DNA of 44,694 nucleotides from Allomuricauda sp. (GTDB lineage Bacteria; Bacteroidota; Bacteroidia; Flavobacteriales; Flavobacteriaceae): NCBI RefSeq assembly GCF_028282265.1, contig NZ_JANQIH010000094.1, positions 1 to 44,694 of the forward strand, read 5' to 3'. Shown piece by piece: positions 30,948 to 41,099 of this stretch (position 1 is its first letter; each line of letters starts with the position of its first letter). The notes under the pieces were generated by a model. It saw only the letters and a program-made list of their open reading frames with translations, ran no database searches and was not told where the DNA came from. The position numbers and the translations under genes were made by a program.

Positions 30948-32585
30948 TCAATTCTTAAAAAATTGCAAAAGTTTTAAAGTGGAAGGGTCGTGATTGCCAA
31001 TTTCGGAATTTTCAATATCGGAAAGTATGTTTTTGGCTAACTGTTTACCCAATTCTACGCCCCATTGGTCGTAACTAAATATGTTCCAAATTATCCCTTG
31101 TACAAATATTTTGTGCTCATACAGGGCTATAAGGGCACCTAGACTTTCGGGGGTGAGTTTTTCAATCAGTATGGTATTTGTAGGTTTATTTCCTTCAAAA
31201 ATCTTGAAAGGGAGCAAGGTTTTTATTTTCTCCATGGCAGTTCCCTGCGATTCCAATTCCTTTTTAACCTCGCTCTCGGTCTTGCCATTCATAAGGGCCT
31301 CGGTCTGGGCAAAGAAATTTGCCATCAGTTTATTATGATGATCTACATTGTCATACAGTGATTTTTTAAACCCAATAAAATCTGTAGGAATCAGTTTTGT
31401 GCCTTGATGAATCAATTGAAAAAAGGCATGTTGCGAATTGGTGCCCGGTTCTCCCCAGATAATGGTTCCCGTTTCATGACCTACCCTGTTTCCAGCGCGA
31501 TCCATGCTTTTCCCGTTGCTTTCCATAATACCTTGCTGTAGATATGCTGAAAAACGACTCAAATATTGGGTGTATGGAATTATTGCTTCGGTTTCTGCCC
31601 TAAAGAAGTTGTTATACCAAATGGTCAGCAATCCTAAAACAACTGGAATGTTTTCAGAAAAAGGAGCATTCTTAAAATGGTGGTCCATTTTACGAGCTCC
31701 TTCCAATAGCTTTTCAAAATTGTTATATCCTACTGACAGGGATATGGACAATCCGACAGCACTCCAGAGCGAAAAGCGGCCTCCAACCCAATCCCACATT
31801 GGAAAAACATTTTCTTCGGCAATACCAAACTCATCAATTCTTTCCAAGTTGGTGGAAACCGCAATAAAATGTTTGGCCACATCTGACTCTTGCGCCGTTT
31901 GAAGAAACCAATCCTTGATGGTCAATGCATTGCTCAGTGTTTCTTGGGTAGTGAAGGATTTTGAAACGATTATGAACAGGGTGGTTTCGGGGTCGAGTTC
32001 CTTTAAAACCTCTTGTACGTGATCACCATCTACATTGCTCACAAAGTGGGTCCTTAAATGGTTCTTGTAGAACTTGAGGGATTCGGTTACCATAACGGGA
32101 CCTAAATCGGAACCACCAATACCGATGTTGACGATATCGGTAAAAGTCTTATTTGTATATCCCTTTTTTTCACCTGAAATGACCGCTTTGGACAGTTTTT
32201 CAATTTTTTCTTTAACCGCGGATACTTCAGGAATCACATTTTCACCATCAACCAAAACTGTCTCATCCTCACCTGCCCTTAAAGCCGTATGCAATACCGC
32301 TCGATTCTCTGTCTCATTGATCAAGTCTCCAGAAAAGTATTTGTCTATTGCATCCCTTAACCCAACCTCTTCGGCAAGCGCCAACAGCAATGACATTGTT
32401 TCGTTGGTAATTCTGTTCTTGGAATAATCGACCAAAAAGTCTTCCCATTTTATGGAAAATTGGTCTGCCCTGTCTGGGTTTTTTTCGAAGAGTGTTTTTA
32501 GGTGTTCGCTTTTGACGACTTGAAAATGCGCTTCAAGGTTTTTCCAGGCTTTAGTTGTTGTAGGATTCGTTTTGGTCAGTGCCAT
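30948..32585 (-). CDS. pgi: Glucose-6-phosphate isomerase
   Basis: '[21 protein letters not shown]', '[17 protein letters not shown]', '[15 protein letters not shown]', '[25 protein letters not shown]', '[13 protein letters not shown]'. Confidence 0.97.
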   Translation of the reverse strand: MALTKTNPTTTKAWKNLEAHFQVVKSEHLKTLFEKNPDRADQFSIKWEDFLVDYSKNRITNETMSLLLALAEEVGLRDAIDKYFSGDLINETENRAVLHTALRAGEDETVLVDGENVIPEVSAVKEKIEKLSKAVISGEKKGYTNKTFTDIVNIGIGGSDLGPVMVTESLKFYKNHLRTHFVSNVDGDHVQEVLKELDPETTLFIIVSKSFTTQETLSNALTIKDWFLQTAQESDVAKHFIAVSTNLERIDEFGIAEENVFPMWDWVGGRFSLWSAVGLSISLSVGYNNFEKLLEGARKMDHHFKNAPFSENIPVVLGLLTIWYNNFFRAETEAIIPYTQYLSRFSAYLQQGIMESNGKSMDRAGNRVGHETGTIIWGEPGTNSQHAFFQLIHQGTKLIPTDFIGFKKSLYDNVDHHNKLMANFFAQTEALMNGKTESEVKKELESQGTAMEKIKTLLPFKIFEGNKPTNTILIEKLTPESLGALIALYEHKIFVQGIIWNIFSYDQWGVELGKQLAKNILSDIENSEIGNHDPSTLKLLQFFKN

Positions 32586-33861
32586 TTTGCTCATTAAGGG
32601 TTAATAGGGTTTCATCTACCTTTTCGGGGATATCGAACTCGATGCAATCGAGTTGCTGCTTTATTGGTGCAATGTGTTCTAAAAATCCTGTTTTGAGAGA
32701 GTCGGCAATGGGTTCTGCCGCCGGTAATTTCTCTTTCAAAGGGTCAACCTGGGTACCATTCTTCCAAAATCGATAGCATACGTGTGGTCCACCTGTATTT
32801 CCCGTCATACCAACCCAACCGATAACATCACCTTGCCGCACGAATTCACCGCGTTTTACAGCTTGCTTTTTCATGTGGAGGTATTGCGTGCTATATGTCC
32901 CGTTATGCCTGATTTTTACATACTTGCCATTACCTCCACGCCGCGTAGATTCGGTTACCGTACCGTCTGCTGTTGCTATAATCGGGGTTCCGATGGGAGC
33001 TGCATAATCGGTCCCCTTATGTGGTCTTACTTTGTATCCGTAGTAGGCGATACGACGTTTCAAATTATATCGGGAAGACAATCGGTAGCCAAACTTTATG
33101 GGTGCTCTTAGGAACGTGCTTCGCAAGTTATTTCCATCATCATCGAAATAGTCCAAAATTTGCTTCAACGAATCGGTTACGTAGGGAAATGCATAGACCG
33201 GTTTTCCTTTGTGTTCAAAAAATGCGGCCTCAATAGGTTCAACACCCGCATAAATGCTATCGTTAATATATTTTTCCTTAAAAAGAATCTTGAACTTATC
33301 TCCTTTTTCCAACCTGAAGAAATCGATGGTCCAGGCATAGATTTCCGACAGGTTAATCGTTACCATATAGTCGACTCCTAAACTGTCCAATGTTTGGGAA
33401 AGGGAACTTTTAATCTCCCCGGCCACTTCCCTTTGTAAGTATCTTACTTTTTTTCGGCTCTTGTAAGCAACGGCCGAGTCGCGTAAATCGACTACTGTAT
33501 AATTGATTCTATCATTTTCATAGATAAAAACCTCAGCCTTTTCGAGGGTGTCCTTCGATTTTAATATGGTATAGGGTTGACCTACCTTAATCCGTCTAAC
33601 ATCGAAACTGTCTTTGTACTTCTCAGAAATTGTAACAATTTTGGGATAATCGACATGGTTTTGAAGCATTAATTTTCCGAAGCTATCACCTCGTTTTACC
33701 GTGTCGTGGACGACCTGAAATTGGTCGAAATCAAAACCATATATTTTTTTGACAGGTTCTACGATAGGAATCTCTGCCACTTCGATAGGTTCTATCTTTT
33801 TGGTTTCCTTACATGAAACGAAAAAAACAAATAGTAAAACAATGCCCCAATACTTGTACAT
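32551..33861 (-). CDS. M23 family metallopeptidase
   Basis: 436 aa; '[55 protein letters not shown]...[24 protein letters not shown]'. Confidence 0.94.
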   Translation of the reverse strand: MYKYWGIVLLFVFFVSCKETKKIEPIEVAEIPIVEPVKKIYGFDFDQFQVVHDTVKRGDSFGKLMLQNHVDYPKIVTISEKYKDSFDVRRIKVGQPYTILKSKDTLEKAEVFIYENDRINYTVVDLRDSAVAYKSRKKVRYLQREVAGEIKSSLSQTLDSLGVDYMVTINLSEIYAWTIDFFRLEKGDKFKILFKEKYINDSIYAGVEPIEAAFFEHKGKPVYAFPYVTDSLKQILDYFDDDGNNLRSTFLRAPIKFGYRLSSRYNLKRRIAYYGYKVRPHKGTDYAAPIGTPIIATADGTVTESTRRGGNGKYVKIRHNGTYSTQYLHMKKQAVKRGEFVRQGDVIGWVGMTGNTGGPHVCYRFWKNGTQVDPLKEKLPAAEPIADSLKTGFLEHIAPIKQQLDCIEFDIPEKVDETLLTLNEQNGTDQNESYNN

Positions 33862-33863
33862 AA

Positions 33864-34832
33864 CTAATGCCCCTTATTTGCCGGGTTAAAGATGTGCTCA
33901 ACCCACTGTTTGCCCCAGTCTTCTTTCTCACTTTCTGAATGCAAAGTTGGGAAAAATATTATTTTCTGAAAACTTGGGGGGAGATACTCTTTCCAATTAG
34001 TACCTCCGGTAGCTTCCACTTCTGATTTTTCCTTGGCCAAATAACGGTATGCGGAACCCATATGCATCAACGGCCAGTTTACATTGGCATTGACATCGAG
34101 CTCTTTAAGGGATTTTATCAGGTCAGGATTATTTTTTGCCTTTTCCGGTAATTGAAGATACTTGTGATATATGGTGCTATTCTTGACCTGATTTGAAATT
34201 CTCAACAATCTAGGAGTGTATCTAAATTCAAATTGTTTCAGTGTCAGGGTTTTCTCCCCAGTTCCAAGATCTGTGGCTCCTTTTTTCCAATAGATATGCT
34301 CAAACAACTCTTCTATGCTGTCTTTATTGGAAAAGGAATCCCGTTCGGAAGGGTGCACAAGGTTTTCCAACGGAGTAGCGTAAATTTCTATCATTCGGTA
34401 TTGCGCTGATTGAAATCCGCTGGCAGGCAACAATGCCATACGGTAACGCAAAAACTGCTCGCGCTCCATGCCCTTGATCATAATGCTAAATGAAGAAATC
34501 AAAGCTCTGAAATAGCTATTGATTCGCCGTACCTTTTCTATAAAAAAGCCCATGTCTTGGGACTTGTCCTCCACAATCTGTTTTTGCTCGTGCAGGATAA
34601 GTTTAAAGTACAGTTCGGTGATTTGATGGTAAAGAATGAAAATTTCCTCATCGGGGAAATGCGTTCTGGGTACTTGAATGCTGAGCAGCGTATCTAAATG
34701 GATATAATCCCAATAGGTCAGATATCTTTGGTACAATAAGCCATCAAGGTAAGAGCTTAGGTCTTGTCCGGAGTTTTTATATTTTTCTTCTAGTTTATTG
34801 ATTTGGGACTCAATGTGGTCATCCATGTTCAT
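33864..34832 (-). CDS. kynA: Tryptophan 2,3-dioxygenase family protein
   Basis: 322 aa; 'HFPDEEIFILYHQITELYFKLILHEQ', 'PASGFQSAQYRMIEIYAT', 'NWPLMHMGSAYRYLAKEKSEVEATGGTNWKEYLPPSFQKIIFFPTL'. Confidence 0.93.
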   Translation of the reverse strand: MNMDDHIESQINKLEEKYKNSGQDLSSYLDGLLYQRYLTYWDYIHLDTLLSIQVPRTHFPDEEIFILYHQITELYFKLILHEQKQIVEDKSQDMGFFIEKVRRINSYFRALISSFSIMIKGMEREQFLRYRMALLPASGFQSAQYRMIEIYATPLENLVHPSERDSFSNKDSIEELFEHIYWKKGATDLGTGEKTLTLKQFEFRYTPRLLRISNQVKNSTIYHKYLQLPEKAKNNPDLIKSLKELDVNANVNWPLMHMGSAYRYLAKEKSEVEATGGTNWKEYLPPSFQKIIFFPTLHSESEKEDWGKQWVEHIFNPANKGH

Positions 34833-34846
34833 TCAATACACTTCTT

Positions 34847-35626
34847 TCAATTCATAATAATCTTGAATTGGTTCTTAAGTCCGTTAAAGGCATCCAAGTC
34901 GGCCTTAAGGGAACCAATCGCCAAATCAGCCTTGATGCGAATAGGTATTTTGTTTAAATCGTTTGAAACCCAAAGGGTAAGGCTTTCCTTTTCTTTAAAT
35001 ACCCGCCCCGACTGAACCAACGGCCTAAATTTAAGGCATTCTACTTTACCAAACTTCGTCCTTAAAACTTCTTTGCCCAAATATTTCAAACGGAACTTAA
35101 ACACTCCGTCGTCATCAAAAAGCATGTCCATATTAATGGATTGTCCTTCTGTAAAGTCATCAAATTGGTAACGGTCTCGCAGATAGTAACTTGCTGACAA
35201 CAAATCTTGAATGCGGTTATGCACTTCTATGTCGAGTTCTTCTCCACTTTCATTATCCTTAAGAATTGCCTTCTTTTCATCGTAGTAAAAATCGATTTCG
35301 ATATCCTTGGTATACCCGCCTTCATTAGTTTTACGAATAAAGCGATAGGGCCTACCATCTTTTTTATCAAAATAGCTTTCAAAGGTGTCGTCCACTTTAA
35401 AAAAGATACTGGCAAAACCTGTGGTCTTTCCTTTACCAACAACGTGGTACACCGGAATACTGTCAACTTTGTCGGAAGTAAGATTCAACGTGGCATAACT
35501 CGCGTTCAAAAAGCCGTAGTGGATTCTAAACTTGAGCCACTCCCCAGGTTTAAATGCAGAATGGCCGTTCTGTGCCGACAGTGAGGTCGAAAAAAGAATG
35601 CAAAGTAGGATACAAATTTTCTTCAT
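34847..35626 (-). CDS. DUF3108 domain-containing protein
   Basis: 259 aa; signal peptide; 'FKPGEWLKFRIHYGFLNASYATLNL', 'HVVGKGKTTGFASIFFKVDDTFESYFDKKDGRPYRFIRKTNEGGY'. Confidence 0.85.
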   Translation of the reverse strand: MKKICILLCILFSTSLSAQNGHSAFKPGEWLKFRIHYGFLNASYATLNLTSDKVDSIPVYHVVGKGKTTGFASIFFKVDDTFESYFDKKDGRPYRFIRKTNEGGYTKDIEIDFYYDEKKAILKDNESGEELDIEVHNRIQDLLSASYYLRDRYQFDDFTEGQSINMDMLFDDDGVFKFRLKYLGKEVLRTKFGKVECLKFRPLVQSGRVFKEKESLTLWVSNDLNKIPIRIKADLAIGSLKADLDAFNGLKNQFKIIMN

Positions 35627-35723
35627 GGTTCAACAAATTGATGTAAAATTACTAAAATCAGCGTTCTAGCTTGTCTTTTTTACAATTCCTTAAACAAAAG
35701 CCGTTCCAAAAAAGACAAATAAA

Positions 35724-35751
35724 AAAAGCCCAGTAAGAGAACTGGGCTTTT
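35724..35751 (-). terminator. Strong hairpin terminator, best oriented for minus-strand transcripts
   Basis: AAAAGCCCAGT-aagaga-ACTGGGCTTTT (11-bp stem); on the minus strand the stem is followed by a T7 tract. Confidence 0.85.
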
Positions 35752-35820
35752 CCTAAATAACCAACCAAACTTTAAATTATGAAAAACCAATACTTAAAGT
35801 TATAAGGGAACCACCCCTTA
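35724..35820 (-). ncRNA. Candidate structured RNA or 3'UTR element (three consecutive hairpins)
   Basis: On minus: TAAGGG-N6-CCCTTA (35803-35820), AACTTTAA-N18-TTAAAGTT (35768-35801), then terminator hairpin (35724-35751). Confidence 0.35.
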
Positions 35821-35978
35821 TGTTTAGTAAAGATACATCAAGGTTTTGTAGGAAAATAAGTTTTTAACGGACTTTAACTATACTTTTTGTCTTTTTTTGC
35901 GAAAGGTTAAATGTTTTGGCGTTTCAATAAAAGAGCGGGTTTGTTTAACATTTCGGTTTTAAGAAATCGAAAAACGTT

Positions 35979-38240
35979 CTAAAACCAGAACCCAACACTT
36001 ATAAATATATTGTCACTATCTGTTTCGGGCGACCAACTATAGAAAATTTGAACGGGTCCAAGAAAGGATTCAAGGCCGTATCCCAAACCAAAACCACTAA
36101 AGGTAGGTTCTGTAAACCATTCACCCGTTCTAAAAAGATCATCCTCAACATTGGCAAAATTTGCAGAGAACATCAAGTGGTTTTTGGGAGCAAATTCAAA
36201 GTCCAATCTACCAAATGCCTTTACAAAACTATTTCCGGGAAGGCTTAAAAAATCATATCCGAAGAATGGAATGAAGTTATTCAAGAGGTCATTTCCATAA
36301 CCTCCGAGAACAAAATCGAAGGAAGTTACGTTGGAAGTGCCCAATTTAAAACCTCCACCAGTCTCTAAATTGAGATGCAGATTATGGAAAAGGGAAAACG
36401 CTGTTCCTATCCTTGCTTGACCAATGGAGAACTCTTTGAAGTTATCGTTAAAATCGGAAGAAACCAGATACAAATGAAAATCACTGTCAAAAAAGATACC
36501 CTTAGTAGGAAAATATTTGTCATCGTAGGTGTCAAGAATAATCTTACCATAAGCACTGAAATAGTTCGAGTCCTCAAAAAAAGTACGATCCGAACCAGTA
36601 AGTACCAATCCTTCTTCCTGGCTTTCAATGAACTCATTCAAAGTCCTTGTACTATATCTCAACAGCTTGTGTTCTATCCCTAAAGTGAATGCAAATTCTT
36701 CGCGCAAAACGGTCTGCAAATAGATTTGATTGGTCCAATCACTGACATCAAGGTCAATTTCCCTGATATTGGGGTCATCAGGAACCTGAAAATTCGATCG
36801 TATCAAACCAAAGTCTATGTCTTGATCGAAACTGTTAAAGCTTGAGTTTATTCCAAAACTCCAATAGAAGCCCTTGTCGATATAATATTCCATATTGTAT
36901 CGAATATGGTCTCCTAAAATGAAGTCGAACGAAGCTACGTCATCCTTAAGTAAAAAATTCTTTTTGGTCAAATTGATTAGCGCAGCACTTCTGTACAAAT
37001 CGTCATAATGGGCAGCCATTTTAATGAACATCTTAGTCTCATTCTCACGAAGTTTAAGTATGAGATCGGTACCCAGTCCATTAGAAACCAATTGGTAGCG
37101 GATAGCCTTAAAATTTCCGGTCGCAGAAAGGTTATTGATCCCTTGTTTTAGTTTTTCAAACGGAATTTCTTCCCCCAAACTAAACCGTAATTTTCCCTTG
37201 ATATAACCTCGTGTGTAACGGTCATTCCCCTTGATAATGAGGCGATTTATGGTCAAGCTGTCCATAGTTGCTATTCGATCTGCATCTCTGCTGGGCTTAC
37301 TTTGGCGTTGAGCCAAGTTCAGTAGCTCTTCCTTTTTTCGTAGGGCGCCCGTCTCACCACTTAGCACTATGTCAGCTCCTCTCTCAAAATCAATTACCGA
37401 GAACTCATCTATATCAGGTCGAATGTAGATATCGGTGCCCTCAGATTTTCCTCTCATATCATTAACCGTTCTGTAATTGTTTATTTGGAGCAATATCTCA
37501 GTAGCTGAGGTAAGGGATTCGCGTGTGGCAAGTCCATGTTGCACGTCAACCCCTATAATAAAATCTGCCCCCATTTGTTTTACCTCATCAATAGGGTAGT
37601 TATTTACGACCCCACCATCAATTAAAATTTCATCCTCAATCTCAGCGGGTTCGAACAATGATGGAAATGTGCCGCTTGCCATAATGGCTTCGGGCAGATA
37701 GCCCTTGTCCAACAGAACCTCCTCTCCTGTTTCTACATTGGTGGCCATACATAAAAAGGGTATAGGGAGGTTTTTGAAGTTTTGTACATCTTTTACATGA
37801 TAAAGGAGCCGTACCAATTCGTTATAAATATTTTGTCCTCCTGAAATGGCTTGAGGGAAAGACACACTGAAATTGTCGAAGGGAAGACCCAAGGCATAAC
37901 GTTCCGAATTATCCTTTTCATGAAAAGTCTTGGCGCTCCTTGGCACATTGTCCTGAATAAGACTGGAAAAATCGGTCACGTTAAAAATTGAATCCAGTTC
38001 AAATGCCGAATAGCCTGAGGCATACAATGCGCCAACGATTGCCCCCATACTAGTGCCACCGATATAGTCGACCTTTACCCCAGTTTCTTCAATTACCTTT
38101 AAAGCTCCAATATGGGCCAATCCTTTTGCACCACCTCCACTTAGGACCAATCCTACCTTAATATCTTCTTCATTGCCTGTCTGCGCCAAACCATTCGCAA
38201 TCAGGAAGAAAAAAGTCATAAAAGCCAATCGGTACTTCAT
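35979..38240 (-). CDS. Patatin-like phospholipase with POTRA/BamA-type barrel
   Basis: 753 aa; 'VGLVLSGGGAKGLAHIGALKVIEE', 'YIGGTSMGAIVGALYASGYS', 'EILIDGGVVNNYPI', then POTRA-like and C-terminal beta-barrel 'DSDNIFISVGFWF'. Confidence 0.94.
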   Translation of the reverse strand: MKYRLAFMTFFFLIANGLAQTGNEEDIKVGLVLSGGGAKGLAHIGALKVIEETGVKVDYIGGTSMGAIVGALYASGYSAFELDSIFNVTDFSSLIQDNVPRSAKTFHEKDNSERYALGLPFDNFSVSFPQAISGGQNIYNELVRLLYHVKDVQNFKNLPIPFLCMATNVETGEEVLLDKGYLPEAIMASGTFPSLFEPAEIEDEILIDGGVVNNYPIDEVKQMGADFIIGVDVQHGLATRESLTSATEILLQINNYRTVNDMRGKSEGTDIYIRPDIDEFSVIDFERGADIVLSGETGALRKKEELLNLAQRQSKPSRDADRIATMDSLTINRLIIKGNDRYTRGYIKGKLRFSLGEEIPFEKLKQGINNLSATGNFKAIRYQLVSNGLGTDLILKLRENETKMFIKMAAHYDDLYRSAALINLTKKNFLLKDDVASFDFILGDHIRYNMEYYIDKGFYWSFGINSSFNSFDQDIDFGLIRSNFQVPDDPNIREIDLDVSDWTNQIYLQTVLREEFAFTLGIEHKLLRYSTRTLNEFIESQEEGLVLTGSDRTFFEDSNYFSAYGKIILDTYDDKYFPTKGIFFDSDFHLYLVSSDFNDNFKEFSIGQARIGTAFSLFHNLHLNLETGGGFKLGTSNVTSFDFVLGGYGNDLLNNFIPFFGYDFLSLPGNSFVKAFGRLDFEFAPKNHLMFSANFANVEDDLFRTGEWFTEPTFSGFGLGYGLESFLGPVQIFYSWSPETDSDNIFISVGFWF

Positions 38241-38249
38241 ATTCTTTTG

Positions 38250-40037
38250 CTAATGAAAAGTGTCATATATTTTTTTTGCTTTGGACAGACCAACCTTTTC
38301 GGCCAAACTCTCAACCGATGCCTCTCTTATTCGTTTCACCGATTTAAAACTTTGTAGCAGTTGTTCCGCTGTCTTTTTGCCAATCCCTTCAATGCCCTCC
38401 AATTCTGAGTTTATGGCGCTTTTGCTTCTTCGGTTTCTATGGTGGGTAATTCCAAATCGGTGGGCCTCATTCCTTAATTGTTGAATGATTTTAAGGGTCT
38501 CTGATTTCTTATCCAGATATAACGGAATGGGGTCGTCGGGAAAAAAGATTTCTTCTAAACGCTTAGCTATGCCAATAATGGCTATTTTGCCCCTTAGCCC
38601 AAGTACTTCCAAACTCTTTAGCGCTGAGGACAATTGTCCTTTTCCTCCATCGATTACAATGAGCTGTGGTAAACTCTCATCCTCATCAAGTAATCTTCGG
38701 TATCTACGAAAAACCACCTCTTCCATACTGGCAAAATCATCTGGGCCTTCAACAGTTTTTATATTAAAATGCCTATAGTCCTTCTTAAACGGTTTACCAT
38801 TGCGAAAGACTACGCACGCTGCCACAGGATTACTGCCTTGAATATTGGAGTTGTCGAAACATTCAATATGCGCGGGCTCCTCCGACAGTCGTAAATCAGC
38901 CTTCATCTGTGCCATAATCCTTTTAGTATGCCGATCTGGGTCGGTAACCTTAATTTGTTTAAAACGGTCTTGTCGAAAAAACCTCGCATTACGCTCAGAA
39001 AGTTCCATTATGCGTTTTTTGTCTCCTAGCTTTGGCACGGTAATCTTTAGGTTTTCTTCAACAACCACGGGAAAGGGAAGATAAATCTCCCTAGAATTCG
39101 AATTGAACCTTTGCCGAAGCTCAATAATGGCCAATTGAAGTAAGTCTTCATCGGTCTCCTGCAATTTTTTCTTAATCTCAAGGGTATGCGATTGGGTTAT
39201 TGAACCATGGGAGAGCTGGAGAAAATTCACATATCCATGAGTCTCGTCGGAAATAATCGTGAAAACATCAACATTGTTGATTTTGGGATTTACCACAGTA
39301 GACTTAACCTGATAGTTTTCAAGAATTTCGATTTTTTCCTTGATGCGTTGAGCCTCTTCAAATTCCATGTTTTCGGCTTTCTGTTTCATTTGGATTTTAA
39401 AGTGCTGGAGCGAACTTTTGAAATTCCCTTTGATAATATCGCGAACATGGGTTATTTGTCCATGGTATTCTTCGGCAGATTGTAGTCCCTCGCAAGGGCC
39501 CTTACAATTTCCCAAATGGTATTCTAAACAAACTTTGTACTTACCGGCGTTTATTTTTTCTTCGGAAAGATCATAATTACAGGTTCTCAAGGGGTAAAGA
39601 CTCTTCACAAGGTCCAGCAGGGTCCTTACGGTTCTCATGCTTGTATACGGACCATAATATTCAGAGCCATCCTTAATCAACTTCCGAGTGGGGAAAACCC
39701 TAGGAAACCTTTCATTTTTGATACAAATCCAAGGATAAGATTTATCATCTTTGAGCAAAACATTATATCGGGGTTGATGCTCTTTGATCAAGTTATTCTC
39801 CAATAAGAGAGCATCAGACTCGGTGGCTACCACAATGTGACGGATTGTCCTGATTTTCTTGACCATCACCCGGGTTTTACCATATTCGTGATTCTTCACA
39901 AAATAAGAGGAAACCCTTTTCTTTAAGTCCTTTGCTTTTCCAACGTACAAGATTTTTCCATTCTCATCAAAAAACTGATACACTCCCGGATTGTGAGGAA
40001 GGGCACTTATTTGAATTTCAATTGCAGAATTCAGCAT
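38250..40037 (-). CDS. uvrC: Excinuclease ABC subunit C
   Basis: 595 aa; GIY-YIG-type N-terminus 'PGVYQFFDENGKILYVGKAKDLKKRVSSYF', UVR motif, 'HIECFDNSNIQGSNPVAACVVFRNGKP', 'ELEGIEGIGKKTAEQLLQSF'. Confidence 0.97.
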   Translation of the reverse strand: MLNSAIEIQISALPHNPGVYQFFDENGKILYVGKAKDLKKRVSSYFVKNHEYGKTRVMVKKIRTIRHIVVATESDALLLENNLIKEHQPRYNVLLKDDKSYPWICIKNERFPRVFPTRKLIKDGSEYYGPYTSMRTVRTLLDLVKSLYPLRTCNYDLSEEKINAGKYKVCLEYHLGNCKGPCEGLQSAEEYHGQITHVRDIIKGNFKSSLQHFKIQMKQKAENMEFEEAQRIKEKIEILENYQVKSTVVNPKINNVDVFTIISDETHGYVNFLQLSHGSITQSHTLEIKKKLQETDEDLLQLAIIELRQRFNSNSREIYLPFPVVVEENLKITVPKLGDKKRIMELSERNARFFRQDRFKQIKVTDPDRHTKRIMAQMKADLRLSEEPAHIECFDNSNIQGSNPVAACVVFRNGKPFKKDYRHFNIKTVEGPDDFASMEEVVFRRYRRLLDEDESLPQLIVIDGGKGQLSSALKSLEVLGLRGKIAIIGIAKRLEEIFFPDDPIPLYLDKKSETLKIIQQLRNEAHRFGITHHRNRRSKSAINSELEGIEGIGKKTAEQLLQSFKSVKRIREASVESLAEKVGLSKAKKIYDTFH

Positions 40038-40353
40038 AGGGTAATCAAAAGAAAAATGCTTAGCAAAATTACAGTTAAATAAAAGGGTTTTTCGTTAAAA
40101 TTGACATATCGCCCCATAAAATTGATGTTTCTGGAATAGCTCAATGCCATTTTCTAAAAGGATTTTCATAATCTCAAGAAATGTTAAAAACCATTTTGCC
40201 AAAACGGTTCGCACATCATGTTTTTGAAAGAAATTACCTTCAAGCCCATGATTTTGTTTAACAAAAGCCTAAAGATGTTTAAAGTTCTGGCCTAAATGTT
40301 AAACTGTTGCTAAAAAAGGTGTCTTTCATCGATAAAAAGTGCATTTCGTGGTA

Positions 40354-40381
40354 TTGTTTCCAATTTATTTACCTATTTTTA
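40354..40381 (+). promoter_or_regulatory. Candidate Bacteroidota promoter upstream of 29-aa ORF
   Basis: TTG (40354-40356), 17-nt spacer, TATTTTTA (40374-40381; TAnnTTTG with last base changed). Confidence 0.4.
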
Positions 40382-40403
40382 ATCCTATCAAAAGGATAAT
40401 TTA

Positions 40404-40493
40404 ATGGAGAATTATATAATCGTTTTGGGAATGTATTTGATTTTGATGCTTTTCTTCAAAATCTTTTTCTCTTTGTCTGCCAAAGAGCAATAA
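40404..40493 (+). CDS. Candidate small membrane protein, 29 aa
   Basis: ATG...TAA: MENYIIVLGMYLILMLFFKIFFSLSAKEQ; purine-rich aaaggat upstream; promoter-like sequence upstream; below the ORF-track length cutoff. Confidence 0.4.
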   Translation: MENYIIVLGMYLILMLFFKIFFSLSAKEQ

Positions 40494-40535
40494 AATTGCT
40501 TTCCGAAACACCCCAAACCTATTTCAACATCCTTA

Positions 40536-41099
40536 ATGTTGAAGCATGAACTAAGAAAAAAATATCGAGGACTCCGCAATGCTTTAGGCACTGAGGAAAT
40601 TTCGATTAAAAGTGTACACTTAACCAACAATATTCTTACAATCCCTATGTGGGATTTTTTTTATTTCCATGTTTTTCTGAGCATCACTGAAAATAAGGAA
40701 GTTGACACACATCCATTGATAACCTTGTTGCAAGGAAAGGACAAAAGTCTGGTAGTTCCCAAAGTTACGGGCGACCATTCCATGACCCAATATCTTTTAC
40801 AAGACAATACCGCCCTAAAACTAAACAAATGGAACATTCCAGAACCTGTAGAGGGAATAGAAGTGGACGAATCGAAGATAGATGTGGTATTTGTGCCTTT
40901 GCTGGCCTATGATGTTTTTGGTAATCGAGTGGGTTATGGGAAAGGGTTTTATGACAATTTATTACAAAAATGCAGGCCTGAAACCCTAAAAATCGGATTG
41001 TCATTTTATCCTCCTGAAAAGAATCGTATTGAAGATATCAATACTAATGATGTTAGGTTGGATTACTGTGTCACACCCGAAGAGGTGTACAAATTTTAA
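40536..41099 (+). CDS. 5-formyltetrahydrofolate cyclo-ligase
   Basis: 187 aa; 'LRKKYRGLRNAL', 'VVFVPLLAYDVFGNRVGYGKGFYDNLL', 'IGLSFYPPE'. Confidence 0.95.
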   Translation: MLKHELRKKYRGLRNALGTEEISIKSVHLTNNILTIPMWDFFYFHVFLSITENKEVDTHPLITLLQGKDKSLVVPKVTGDHSMTQYLLQDNTALKLNKWNIPEPVEGIEVDESKIDVVFVPLLAYDVFGNRVGYGKGFYDNLLQKCRPETLKIGLSFYPPEKNRIEDINTNDVRLDYCVTPEEVYKF

